From the NCBI RefSeq assembly GCF_026239695.1, contig NZ_JAPIVS010000004.1, positions 372,001 through 436,000 of the forward strand: a stretch of DNA of 64,000 bases, written 5' to 3'. The notes under the pieces were generated by a model. That model saw nothing but the letters and a program-made list of their open reading frames with translations, had not been told where the DNA came from and did no database searches. Within the stretch, counting starts at the first letter, position 1, and each line of letters starts with the position of its first letter. This document shows positions 56,818-64,000 of the stretch, in pieces. Made by a program: the position numbers and the translations under genes. Source of the stretch: Pedobacter sp. MC2016-15 (lineage in GTDB: Bacteria > Bacteroidota > Bacteroidia > Sphingobacteriales > Sphingobacteriaceae).

Positions 56818-58359
56818 ATGCTTACAATCAATCTGGCGGAGGAAAACTTAAATCTTTTATTCGACGAAGATCCGCTGAAGGACATCTTTCATCATGACAA
56901 TACAGAGGAGTACCTGGATGCGGTAGGGAAAGTTAGCCAGGCCGTCAAACGTTTCCTGGATACTAACAAAAAACCTTTCAGTGGGGTAAGTCCCGCACAG
57001 CTCCGGCCATTATTCGCAAATGTAGATCTGGACAGTCCTTTGATGGACTACAGGGCGCTCCTGAACGAAGTTGAGCTTTTGTATACCAGTCACGCTGTTT
57101 CATTTCATCATCCTGAATACATTGCCCACCTCAATTGCCCCCTGGTGATCCCCGCAATAGCTGCGGAGGTGATGATTTCATCTATCAACTCGTCCCTGGA
57201 CACCTGGGATCAGAGCGCAGGGGGGACGCTGATGGAACAAAAGCTGATCGAATGGACTTGTAAGGAGATCGGCTATGCAAAAGAATCCGACGGGATTTTT
57301 ACCAGTGGGGGTACCCAGAGTAACCTGATGGGACTACTGCTGGCCAGGGATCATTTTTCGCTGACGCACCTGCAGCACAATATCAAACTGAACGGATTAC
57401 CACCCGAAGCCTCCAGGTTCAGGATATTCGTTTCTGAAATGGCCCATTTCAGTATCCAGAAAAATGCCTCTCTGCTGGGACTGGGTGAAAAATCTGTGAT
57501 CAAAATAAAGACAGACCGGAGTTTCAGGATGAACTCCATCCTGCTGGAAGATGCCATCCGGCAGGAGCTGGCTGCAGGAAATATTCCCATCGCAGTAGTA
57601 GGCACAGCAGGAACTACAGATTTTGGAAATATCGATCCCCTGAAAGAAATTGGCAGGTTAACTGCAAAATATAATCTGTGGTATCATGTAGACGCCGCTT
57701 ATGGCTGTGGACTGCTGCTGACCAGCAAATACCGGAGTCTGATCAACGGCATCGAACTGGCACATTCTGTTACGGTAGATTACCATAAGTCGTTTTTTCA
57801 GCCCGTAAGCAGCGGGGCTTTTCTGGTAAAAGACAGAACGCTGTTCAACCTGATCACGCATCATGCGGATTACCTGAATCCCAAGGATCATGACCATGAC
57901 GGACTACCCAATCAGGTCAACAAATCCATCCAGACAACCAGGCGTTTCGATGCGCTGAAGCTCTGGTTTACCCTCAGGCTGATGGGCAAGGTTAAGCTGG
58001 GCGGTTATTTTGAAACGATTATCCAGACAGCAGCTGACATTGCCGCCCTGCTACAGGCAGACCCCGCATTTGAACTGATGAACGAATCTGATATCAGTGC
58101 GCTGGTGTTCAGGTACAACCCCAGAAACAGTAGTGCCGACCTCTGCAAGATGAACCAGTTTATCAAAAAAAGTATGTTCAATGGGGGCGAAGCACTGGTT
58201 GCAGGTACCAAAATCAACAAGGCTTTTTATCTCAAATTTACTTTGCTCAATCCGCTCACCACAGTTGATCACGTTAAAAATATCTTCAAAATCATCAAAC
58301 AACATGGAAACGAATACTTACAGTTTAACAAAACTACAGCAGATTTCAGAAGAAATTAA
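56818..58359 (+). CDS. PLP-dependent diamine-forming decarboxylase (DABA/lysine/ornithine decarboxylase type)
   Basis: This 513-residue group II decarboxylase supplies the diamine for the siderophore. Visible features: 'D-T-W-D-Q-S-A-G-G' (substrate side), 'T-S-G-G-T-Q-S-N-L' (PLP phosphate), 'V-V-G-T-A-G-T-T-D-F-G', 'H-V-D-A-A-Y-G' (PLP Asp) and Lys324 in 'D-Y-H-K-S-F-F-Q-P' for the internal aldimine. Homologues act on 2,4-diaminobutyrate (RhbB), lysine (DesA) or ornithine; the sequence alone does not decide. It is first in the operon, and its last 56 bp overlap the start of the next gene in another frame. Confidence 0.9.
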   Translation: MLTINLAEENLNLLFDEDPLKDIFHHDNTEEYLDAVGKVSQAVKRFLDTNKKPFSGVSPAQLRPLFANVDLDSPLMDYRALLNEVELLYTSHAVSFHHPEYIAHLNCPLVIPAIAAEVMISSINSSLDTWDQSAGGTLMEQKLIEWTCKEIGYAKESDGIFTSGGTQSNLMGLLLARDHFSLTHLQHNIKLNGLPPEASRFRIFVSEMAHFSIQKNASLLGLGEKSVIKIKTDRSFRMNSILLEDAIRQELAAGNIPIAVVGTAGTTDFGNIDPLKEIGRLTAKYNLWYHVDAAYGCGLLLTSKYRSLINGIELAHSVTVDYHKSFFQPVSSGAFLVKDRTLFNLITHHADYLNPKDHDHDGLPNQVNKSIQTTRRFDALKLWFTLRLMGKVKLGGYFETIIQTAADIAALLQADPAFELMNESDISALVFRYNPRNSSADLCKMNQFIKKSMFNGGEALVAGTKINKAFYLKFTLLNPLTTVDHVKNIFKIIKQHGNEYLQFNKTTADFRRN

Positions 58360-60757
58360 TTTCAATGCGCTACTGAACAGTTACTGCAGGGAATTTACCA
58401 ACTGGAGCCGTTATATCGGGAAACCAAAATATGATGAACCGCTGGCGGCATACCTGGGAGGAACGGAGCATGACCTGCACATCCGCTTTGATTTTTCAGG
58501 CCAGGGCTTTGAAGTGTTTGCCCCGCTGAAGCACTATGCTGAAAGCGGACGCCACCTCTTTGATTTTCCTGTCGCAGAACGCAACCTGCAAACAGATGAA
58601 TTCAGGCCGGTTGATCCAATGCGCTTTATGGAGCTGGTGATCATGTATGCGCATGATGAGTTTCCTGAAATACATCAGGATCTGGTGCGGGGGCGTCTCC
58701 TCAATAGCATTGATAATATGAATTTATACCTTGACTACATCAACCGCACAGGGAAAAATGTCAATGCTGTGCGAATGAATTTTATAGAAACGGAGCAATC
58801 GCTGGTGCTGGGACATTATGCGCATCCGCTGCCAAAGGGCAGAATGGGTTTCAAAAATGAAGCAGAGCTGATGCTGTATTCACCCGAAACCGCGGGGCAG
58901 TTTCAACTTGCCTATTTTTTAATAGCTCCGGGAAATGTAAACGAACAAAATGCCGAAGGCTTTCCTGTCACTGATGTTTTCAGGGAAGAGTTAACGCAAT
59001 ATGTGTCGGCCGACCAGCCTCTGCTGGATCTGCTGAGCCGGCATCCGGGATATAAGGTAGTGCCCATGCATCCCTGGGAAGCGAAATACCTGCTCCGATT
59101 ACCTGAAGTAGGAGAGATGGAGGAGGAAGGTTTACTTTATAGTCTGGGTAGCTGGGGTCCAATGTATACGGCTACTTCATCGGTGCGAACGGTTTATAAC
59201 CGGGAGAGCGACTGGATGTTTAAGTTTTCCCTGCATGTAAAGATCACTAACTCTGAGCGTGTAAACCTCTTGCGCGAACTACACCGGGGCTACGATGTAA
59301 GCCGCCTGTTGAAAAAAGAGCTGGGAGTATCGCTAAAAAAAGAATATCCGGAAATAGAATTGATCACGGACCCTGCTTTTATCACGGTATCCCATCAGGG
59401 AAAGCTGATCAATGGCTTCAATACCAGCATCAGGCACAATGTATTTAAGGGCGAGGCTGCTGATAAAAACGTCACCTTACTCGCTGCACTTTGCCAGGAC
59501 GGGGTGTTGGGCCAGGAGCCCAGGATTGTCAATGTGATCCGTGCGGCTGCAGAACAAAAGAACAAACCTCTGGAGCAGGTGGCCATAAACTGGTTTAAGC
59601 AATATCTTCATATTTGTGTAGGTCCCATTATCGGGATCTTCAATAAGTACGGGATGGCCTTTGAATTTCACCAGCAAAATGTACTGGTGGAACTGGACAG
59701 CCAGAATTTCCCTGCTAAACTTTATTTCAGGGATAACCAGGGCTTCTTCTTCAGAGAAGGCAAATCCGAGGAGCTGCTGAGCTATCTGCCTGACCTGGCT
59801 GATCAGAGCGGGGCTATTGTGCCTGATGACTATATCCTGCCGAAGTACACGTACTATCTTCTGATCAATAACCTGATGGGGATTGTGAATGCGCTGGGCT
59901 GTAACGGGCTGGCGGATGAGCGGGAACTGATCGATCTGGTGTACCTTGAGTTTAAACAATATGAGGATAATGATACCACGGGTCTCGTAGATTATGTGAT
60001 CAACAGCCGTAGCTGGCAGGTGAAAGGTAACCTGCTCACCAATTTGCATAATATTGACGAAGCCAGTGCTCCCATTGATAACCCTGCGATATACAGGGAT
60101 TATCCAAATCCGCTGAGCAGATACTTCTTCTGTGATAACCTGATAAAACCCCAGACCAAAGAGATCCTGTACAGCAGGTATTTCCCGAAAGAGGAGATTA
60201 CGATTACGCTGCGCTCTTTTGATATCGACAGGGATCTGGAAATGGTGCACGACTGGTTTAACCAGGAGCATGCCAAGCCGATATGGAAAATGGATGGGCC
60301 GATCAGAGAGCTGGAGCTGTTTTACCGCACGCTGATCCCAAGTGATCATTCGCATAGTTTTATCGGGGAGGTGAACGGTGTACCGACATTCACGATGGAG
60401 CCGTACTGGCCGATGAGGGAATCTGTGGGTGCTTATTATGATGCGCTGCCAACAGATTATGGCTCTCACCTGCTGATCGCACCTACTGATAAGGACAAAA
60501 AGTTCAGCTTCCCCTGTGGGCAGGTGCTGATGGATTGGGTATTTCTGCAGCCTGTTGTAGGTAAATGTATCGGTGAGGCAGCGGTAGAATCCAGAGCGAT
60601 GCACATTTTTACGACACGCCTTGGATTTAAGTATCAGCAGGTGCTGAAGATGCCACATAAAGATGCAAATCTGACTTTCTGCTACCGCGACTGGTACTGG
60701 GAGAAATTCCCTGAGAGCAAAGAGGTAAACCTGACAGGGCAGATGGAAGACGTTTAA
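58304..60757 (+). CDS. NIS siderophore synthetase fused to N-acyltransferase (IucA-IucB-like)
   Basis: This 817-residue fusion starts at the ATG 58304; earlier in-frame starts lie deep inside the decarboxylase gene. Residues about 60-600 form the IucA/IucC synthetase ('H-P-W-E-A-K-Y', 'T-A-T-S-S-V-R-T-V-Y', 'K-F-S-L-H-V-K-I-T-N-S-E-R', 'G-M-A-F-E-F-H-Q-Q-N' and the FhuF-like end). Residues about 630-817 form a GNAT acyltransferase of the RhbD/AlcB/IucB group ('L-R-S-F-D-I-D-R-D-L', 'W-P-M-R-E-S-V-G', 'G-F-K-Y-Q-Q-V-L-K-M'). The acyltransferase would acylate the N-hydroxy diamine; the synthetase would couple it to a carboxylate such as citrate. Confidence 0.92.
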   Translation: METNTYSLTKLQQISEEINFNALLNSYCREFTNWSRYIGKPKYDEPLAAYLGGTEHDLHIRFDFSGQGFEVFAPLKHYAESGRHLFDFPVAERNLQTDEFRPVDPMRFMELVIMYAHDEFPEIHQDLVRGRLLNSIDNMNLYLDYINRTGKNVNAVRMNFIETEQSLVLGHYAHPLPKGRMGFKNEAELMLYSPETAGQFQLAYFLIAPGNVNEQNAEGFPVTDVFREELTQYVSADQPLLDLLSRHPGYKVVPMHPWEAKYLLRLPEVGEMEEEGLLYSLGSWGPMYTATSSVRTVYNRESDWMFKFSLHVKITNSERVNLLRELHRGYDVSRLLKKELGVSLKKEYPEIELITDPAFITVSHQGKLINGFNTSIRHNVFKGEAADKNVTLLAALCQDGVLGQEPRIVNVIRAAAEQKNKPLEQVAINWFKQYLHICVGPIIGIFNKYGMAFEFHQQNVLVELDSQNFPAKLYFRDNQGFFFREGKSEELLSYLPDLADQSGAIVPDDYILPKYTYYLLINNLMGIVNALGCNGLADERELIDLVYLEFKQYEDNDTTGLVDYVINSRSWQVKGNLLTNLHNIDEASAPIDNPAIYRDYPNPLSRYFFCDNLIKPQTKEILYSRYFPKEEITITLRSFDIDRDLEMVHDWFNQEHAKPIWKMDGPIRELELFYRTLIPSDHSHSFIGEVNGVPTFTMEPYWPMRESVGAYYDALPTDYGSHLLIAPTDKDKKFSFPCGQVLMDWVFLQPVVGKCIGEAAVESRAMHIFTTRLGFKYQQVLKMPHKDANLTFCYRDWYWEKFPESKEVNLTGQMEDV

Positions 60758-60768
60758 TCAATAAGCAG

Positions 60769-62112
60769 ATGAAAGATAAAATATATGATATCATAGGCAT
60801 AGGCATCGGGCCTTTTAACCTCGGAATGGCGGCGCTCACGGCACCATTAACAGAACTCTCTGCAGTCTTCCTGGACCAGTCGCCCTCATTTAGCTGGCAT
60901 CCCGGACTGATGCTGAGTGATGCCACGCTGCAGGTTCCATTTATGGCCGACCTGGTGACGATGGCAGACCCTACAAGTCCTTATAGTTTCCTGAATTTCA
61001 TGAAGCAGACGGACCGGCTGTATAAGTTTTATATCAAGGAGGATTTTTATATCCTGCGTAAGGAGTACAATGCTTATTGCAAATGGGTAATCGCGCAATT
61101 GCCATCCTGCCGCTTCGGACAAAAAGTGATCAGTACTGCCTATAATGAGTCGCAGGCTTGTTACGAACTGCTGGTAGAAGATCAAAAGACTTTTGAAAAG
61201 GTAATGTATTATACCCGCAGGCTTGTTCTAGGTACCGGCACGGTGCCAAAGATCCCGGAGTCCTGTGGTCATGGTGTCCATCCCCATGTGATCCATACTT
61301 CGCAGTATCTGGATTTCAAGCGGCAGCTGCTGCAGCAAAAAAGTGTGAGCATCATCGGCTCCGGACAAAGTGCTGCGGAGATCTTCAACGACCTTTTGCC
61401 GGAAACTGAGAACGGGATGCAGTTAAACTGGTTTACCCGCCCGGACAGGTTTTTCCCGCTGGAGTATTCCAAGCTGACGCTGGAGCTGACCTCTCCTGAG
61501 TATGTCGACTATTTCCATAACCTGCCCGCAGAGAAACGCAGGCTGGTCTTAGCGAAACAAAATCAGCTGTTCAAAGGCATCAACTATGACCTGATCAATC
61601 AGATTTTCGACAAACTCTATGAACTGAGTTTTGATCAGGAGGAGCTCAATGTAAGGTTGAGTACCAACTGCCAGCTGAATACGATCACTGTCGTGGAAGA
61701 AGGGGGATATCACCTGAGTTTTTATCATACCGAACAGGAACAGGAATTTCTTCAGCAGACAGATTTTGTGGTGATGGCAACGGGGTATCAGTATAAGGAG
61801 CCCTCTTTCCTGAAAGGAATTGCAGATCGGATTGTGCGTACTGAAGATCAGCAATACCATGTCGGACGTCATTATACCATCGACCATCAGGGCAGCGAAA
61901 TTTTTGTTCAGAATGCTGAATTACACACGCATGGTTTTGTAACCCCCGATCTGGGAATGGGTGCCTATCGCAATTCGGTGATCATTAATACGATCCTGGG
62001 CAGGGAAGTCTACAAAGCCGAAAAGAGGATAGCTTTCCAGCAGTTTGGTGTAGAAAAAACAAATGAATTATTAACGATTGAAACATTGAATGATGAATTA
62101 CAGGCACTTTGA
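60769..62112 (+). CDS. FAD/NADPH-dependent amine N-hydroxylase (IucD/RhbE/DesB family)
   Basis: This 447-residue siderophore monooxygenase has the FAD-binding start 'I-G-I-G-I-G-P-F-N-L-G', 'S-W-H-P-G-L-M-L-S-D-A-T-L-Q-V-P-F' and 'D-P-T-S-P-Y-S-F-L-N-F'. The NADPH motif 'I-I-G-S-G-Q-S-A-A-E-I-F' and 'V-V-M-A-T-G-Y' follow. It hydroxylates the terminal amine of the diamine (or lysine/ornithine). It lies 11 bp after the fusion gene, and its last 23 bp overlap the next gene, so translation is probably coupled. Family logic places it before the acylation step. Confidence 0.95.
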   Translation: MKDKIYDIIGIGIGPFNLGMAALTAPLTELSAVFLDQSPSFSWHPGLMLSDATLQVPFMADLVTMADPTSPYSFLNFMKQTDRLYKFYIKEDFYILRKEYNAYCKWVIAQLPSCRFGQKVISTAYNESQACYELLVEDQKTFEKVMYYTRRLVLGTGTVPKIPESCGHGVHPHVIHTSQYLDFKRQLLQQKSVSIIGSGQSAAEIFNDLLPETENGMQLNWFTRPDRFFPLEYSKLTLELTSPEYVDYFHNLPAEKRRLVLAKQNQLFKGINYDLINQIFDKLYELSFDQEELNVRLSTNCQLNTITVVEEGGYHLSFYHTEQEQEFLQQTDFVVMATGYQYKEPSFLKGIADRIVRTEDQQYHVGRHYTIDHQGSEIFVQNAELHTHGFVTPDLGMGAYRNSVIINTILGREVYKAEKRIAFQQFGVEKTNELLTIETLNDELQAL

Positions 62113-63940
62113 TCAGGTTAAGCCGCTCAATAAAGAGATTTGGAACAAGGTAAATCTAAATTATATCGCGAAGTCTATCACAGAACTCATGCATGAGAAA
62201 CTGGCAGAGCCGGAGATTGTTGGCAGGGAGCAGGATGGATTAACGCATTTCCGTTTATCCACTGATCATGAGCAGATCTCCTATTCGTTTTCTGCCTGTC
62301 ACCGGGCGCTGGATTACTGGCATATCCTAAAAGATACTTTGATCAAATATGTCGACGGTGTAGCTGTCCCCTTAAACAATGCACCTGCTTTTTTCACTGA
62401 AATGCAGCATACTTTTGGCATCAAGCCATTCACGCTGGCGCATTTTGTTGAGGAAACGCTCAATACGCTATATGCTGATGCCTATATCCATGAAAAGGGG
62501 AGGCTCAGCGCGGGCCAGCTGGCGGATGCAGATTATCAGACCATAGAACACCAGATGGACGGGCATCCCTGGGCTACGATAAATAAGGGCAGGATAGGTT
62601 TTAATCATGATGACCAGGGCAGATATGCACCCGAGGCGGGGCAGGCTACACAGCTGGCCTGGCTGGCAGTACATCAGAGCAGAGCAGCATTTAAGTCGCT
62701 CGATACGATTACCGCTGCTTCGTTTTACGAAGAGGAGCTGGGTGCCGCACAGCTGGAGGCTTTCAAAGATATCCTGCGTGATAAAGATCTGAATCCCTCA
62801 GACTACCTGCTGATCCCCGTGCATGAATGGCAGTGGAACAATAAAATTGTGCTGCAGTTAGCACATGATATTGCCAGTCAGTATATAGTACCATTGGCTT
62901 TAGGAAAAGACGAATACATGTGCCAGCAGAGCATCCGTACTTTTTTTAATATCAGTCATCCCGGAAAACATTATGTGAAGACGGCCATTTCAATCTTAAA
63001 TACGTCGATTTACAGAGGCTTGTCGCCAAAGAAACTGGCCATTGCGCCGCGTGTTACGAACTGGGCAAAACAGATGCTGGACCGCGATGAGTATCTCAGA
63101 AAAACCGGGGTGGTGCTGCTTGGCGAAGTGGCTACGGCATCATACACGCATCCACAGTACAGTGCAATTCCCGGTTCCCCATATCAGTACCAGGAGTTTC
63201 TGGGAGTAATCTGGCGGGAGAGTGCAGAGAACTACCTGCAACCGGGAGAGAGGATCCAGACAATGGCGAGTTTGCTGTATGTTGATGATGCAGGCGAAAG
63301 TCTGGTGGGGGCGATGATTGAGAAGTCAGGTATCGGTGCCGCGGCCTGGCTTAAGGCTTACCTGCGTGCTTATCTCAAACCCGTGCTGAGGATCTTCTAC
63401 AAACATGCCTTCTTCTTTAGTCCGCATGGGGAGAATACCATTCTGGTGATGAAAGACTTTATTCCACAGCGTATCATCATCAAGGATTTTGTGGAGGAGA
63501 TAGTGCTCACCGAAGAATCTAAAGCTACCTTACCCGAAGACCTGGTGGATGTTTTACGTGAGATCGATGATGAGCTGGCGCCGCTGTTTATCCTCTCGGG
63601 GATCTTTGATGCTGTCTTCAGGTACCTCGGAAATATCTTTCACACTTGTGTAGGTTATGATGAACAGCACTTCTGGAAAGCTGTTGCTGATACGATTCTG
63701 GAGTTTCAGGAGGAAAATCCGGAACTGGAGGGAAAGTATGCGAAGTTCGATCTGTTCGTTCCGGAGTTTACCCGGGTTTGCATCAACAGGGTGCGTTTAC
63801 TGACACATGGTTATAGTGAAAGTACGGATGTGCCTGTTCCGGAAATGATCGGGACATTAATCAATCCTGTAGCTATGGCGATGCAGGAGACGGAGTGTCT
63901 TGGGAGCGTTCGGGATGGCTTCGACCCAATGACCGATTAA
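62090..63940 (+). CDS. NIS siderophore synthetase (IucA/IucC family)
   Basis: This 616-residue second synthetase starts at 62090 (ATGATG, second Met at 62093). Motifs: 'H-P-W-A-T-I-N-K-G-R-I-G-F', 'I-P-V-H-E-W-Q-W-N-N', 'Q-S-I-R-T-F-F-N', 'Y-V-K-T-A-I-S-I-L-N-T-S' (nucleotide loop) and 'H-G-E-N-T-I-L-V-M-K-D-F'. Two different synthetases in one operon are usual for citrate-based siderophores (aerobactin, schizokinen, rhizobactin 1021), where each couples one amine arm. The gene ends 60 bp before the window end, so further operon genes (exporter, transporter) may follow. Confidence 0.94.
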   Translation: MMNYRHFDQVKPLNKEIWNKVNLNYIAKSITELMHEKLAEPEIVGREQDGLTHFRLSTDHEQISYSFSACHRALDYWHILKDTLIKYVDGVAVPLNNAPAFFTEMQHTFGIKPFTLAHFVEETLNTLYADAYIHEKGRLSAGQLADADYQTIEHQMDGHPWATINKGRIGFNHDDQGRYAPEAGQATQLAWLAVHQSRAAFKSLDTITAASFYEEELGAAQLEAFKDILRDKDLNPSDYLLIPVHEWQWNNKIVLQLAHDIASQYIVPLALGKDEYMCQQSIRTFFNISHPGKHYVKTAISILNTSIYRGLSPKKLAIAPRVTNWAKQMLDRDEYLRKTGVVLLGEVATASYTHPQYSAIPGSPYQYQEFLGVIWRESAENYLQPGERIQTMASLLYVDDAGESLVGAMIEKSGIGAAAWLKAYLRAYLKPVLRIFYKHAFFFSPHGENTILVMKDFIPQRIIIKDFVEEIVLTEESKATLPEDLVDVLREIDDELAPLFILSGIFDAVFRYLGNIFHTCVGYDEQHFWKAVADTILEFQEENPELEGKYAKFDLFVPEFTRVCINRVRLLTHGYSESTDVPVPEMIGTLINPVAMAMQETECLGSVRDGFDPMTD

Positions 63941-63963
63941 CAAGGGATCAATAGCGGACCGGA

Positions 63964-63996
63964 GGCGGTGCTCAGGCGGTACTCAGGCGGTGCTGA
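63964..63996. repeat. Tandem 11-bp repeat after the siderophore operon
   Basis: Three adjacent 11-bp units, GGCGGTGCTCA, GGCGGTACTCA and GGCGGTGCTGA, with the start of a further unit at the window edge. The unit length equals that of the repeat at 47836-47868 although the sequence differs. It is cut by the window end. Confidence 0.7.
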
Positions 63997-64000
63997 AGCG

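Noticed and set aside
58181..58303. Earlier start of the siderophore fusion protein
   Set aside because: It would extend the overlap with the decarboxylase to about 180 bp and adds a sequence without family similarity.
59477..60658. Long antisense reading frame of 393 codons within the siderophore fusion gene
   Set aside because: It is His/Gln/Ile-rich with no domain pattern, lies opposite a clear conserved gene and has no promoter, so it is a shadow frame.
1..64000. tRNA, rRNA, insertion sequence or prophage genes
   Set aside because: None was recognised by reading; small RNA genes cannot be excluded without a covariance-model search.

Overview
The window looks like a chromosomal segment from a Sphingobacteriaceae-type Bacteroidota, most likely Pedobacter or a close relative. 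The reasons are SusC/SusD-type nutrient uptake genes, ECF sigma/FecR pairs, several CarboxypepD_reg-TonB receptors, LytTR/LytS and HisKA_2 signalling proteins, promoters of the TTTG / TAnnTTTG type, and a GOB-like class B3 metallo-beta-lactamase. No rRNA, tRNA, CRISPR array, transposase or prophage gene was recognised. The genus is inferred, not proven.

Layout. (1) 1-10005: the tail of a MocR-type regulator, then a fructan utilisation locus: sugar porter, GH32 fructanase, ECF sigma, FecR anti-sigma, SusC with STN domain, SusD. (2) 10043-31468: a 21-kb signalling and stress island. It holds three histidine kinases, a LuxR-type and a LytTR-type response regulator, two sigma54 activators (one without a receiver), a receiver-less LytTR protein, and stress enzymes: Ohr/OsmC, catalase, DoxX, two epoxide hydrolases of different types, SDR oxidoreductases, alpha/beta hydrolases, a di-haem-motif cytochrome P460 protein and a DUF1223 protein. 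An ABC-F/TetR pair sits inside it. (3) 31522-41657: AraC regulator, TonB receptor, DUF4374, ankyrin, DUF2271, PepSY-flavodoxin reductase and ApbE, probably reductive iron acquisition. (4) 41834-56472: M28 peptidase, siderophore receptor, a tandem pair of unknown membrane proteins, a PQQ-type sugar dehydrogenase, the B3 beta-lactamase, a TonB receptor/DUF4249 pair, ParA with a small partner, a glycosyltransferase and MiaE. (5) 56818-63940: an NIS siderophore biosynthesis operon (decarboxylase, IucA-IucB fusion, N-hydroxylase, IucC).

Main discovery. Region 2 appears to be wired as one circuit. Six promoters share a direct repeat of a TGTC core at exactly 21-bp spacing, the geometry of LytTR-domain binding sites. 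In every one the proximal core starts exactly 46 bp before the start of the -7 box. They precede the LytS/LytTR operon itself, the LuxR-type regulator, the Tat epoxide hydrolase-Ohr operon, the P460-epoxide hydrolase-SDR operon, the divergent DoxX-catalase operon and the DUF1223-hydrolase-SDR operon. Two LytTR proteins in the window have nearly the same DNA-binding domain. One is a normal response regulator. The other lacks a receiver and is preceded by a sigma54 (-24/-12) promoter. The same type of promoter, with a nearly identical upstream 26-bp activator site, precedes the sigma54 activator-kinase operon. This predicts a cascade (kinase, sigma54 activator, orphan LytTR, detoxification genes) that converges with a conventional LytS/LytTR pathway and contains positive feedback loops.
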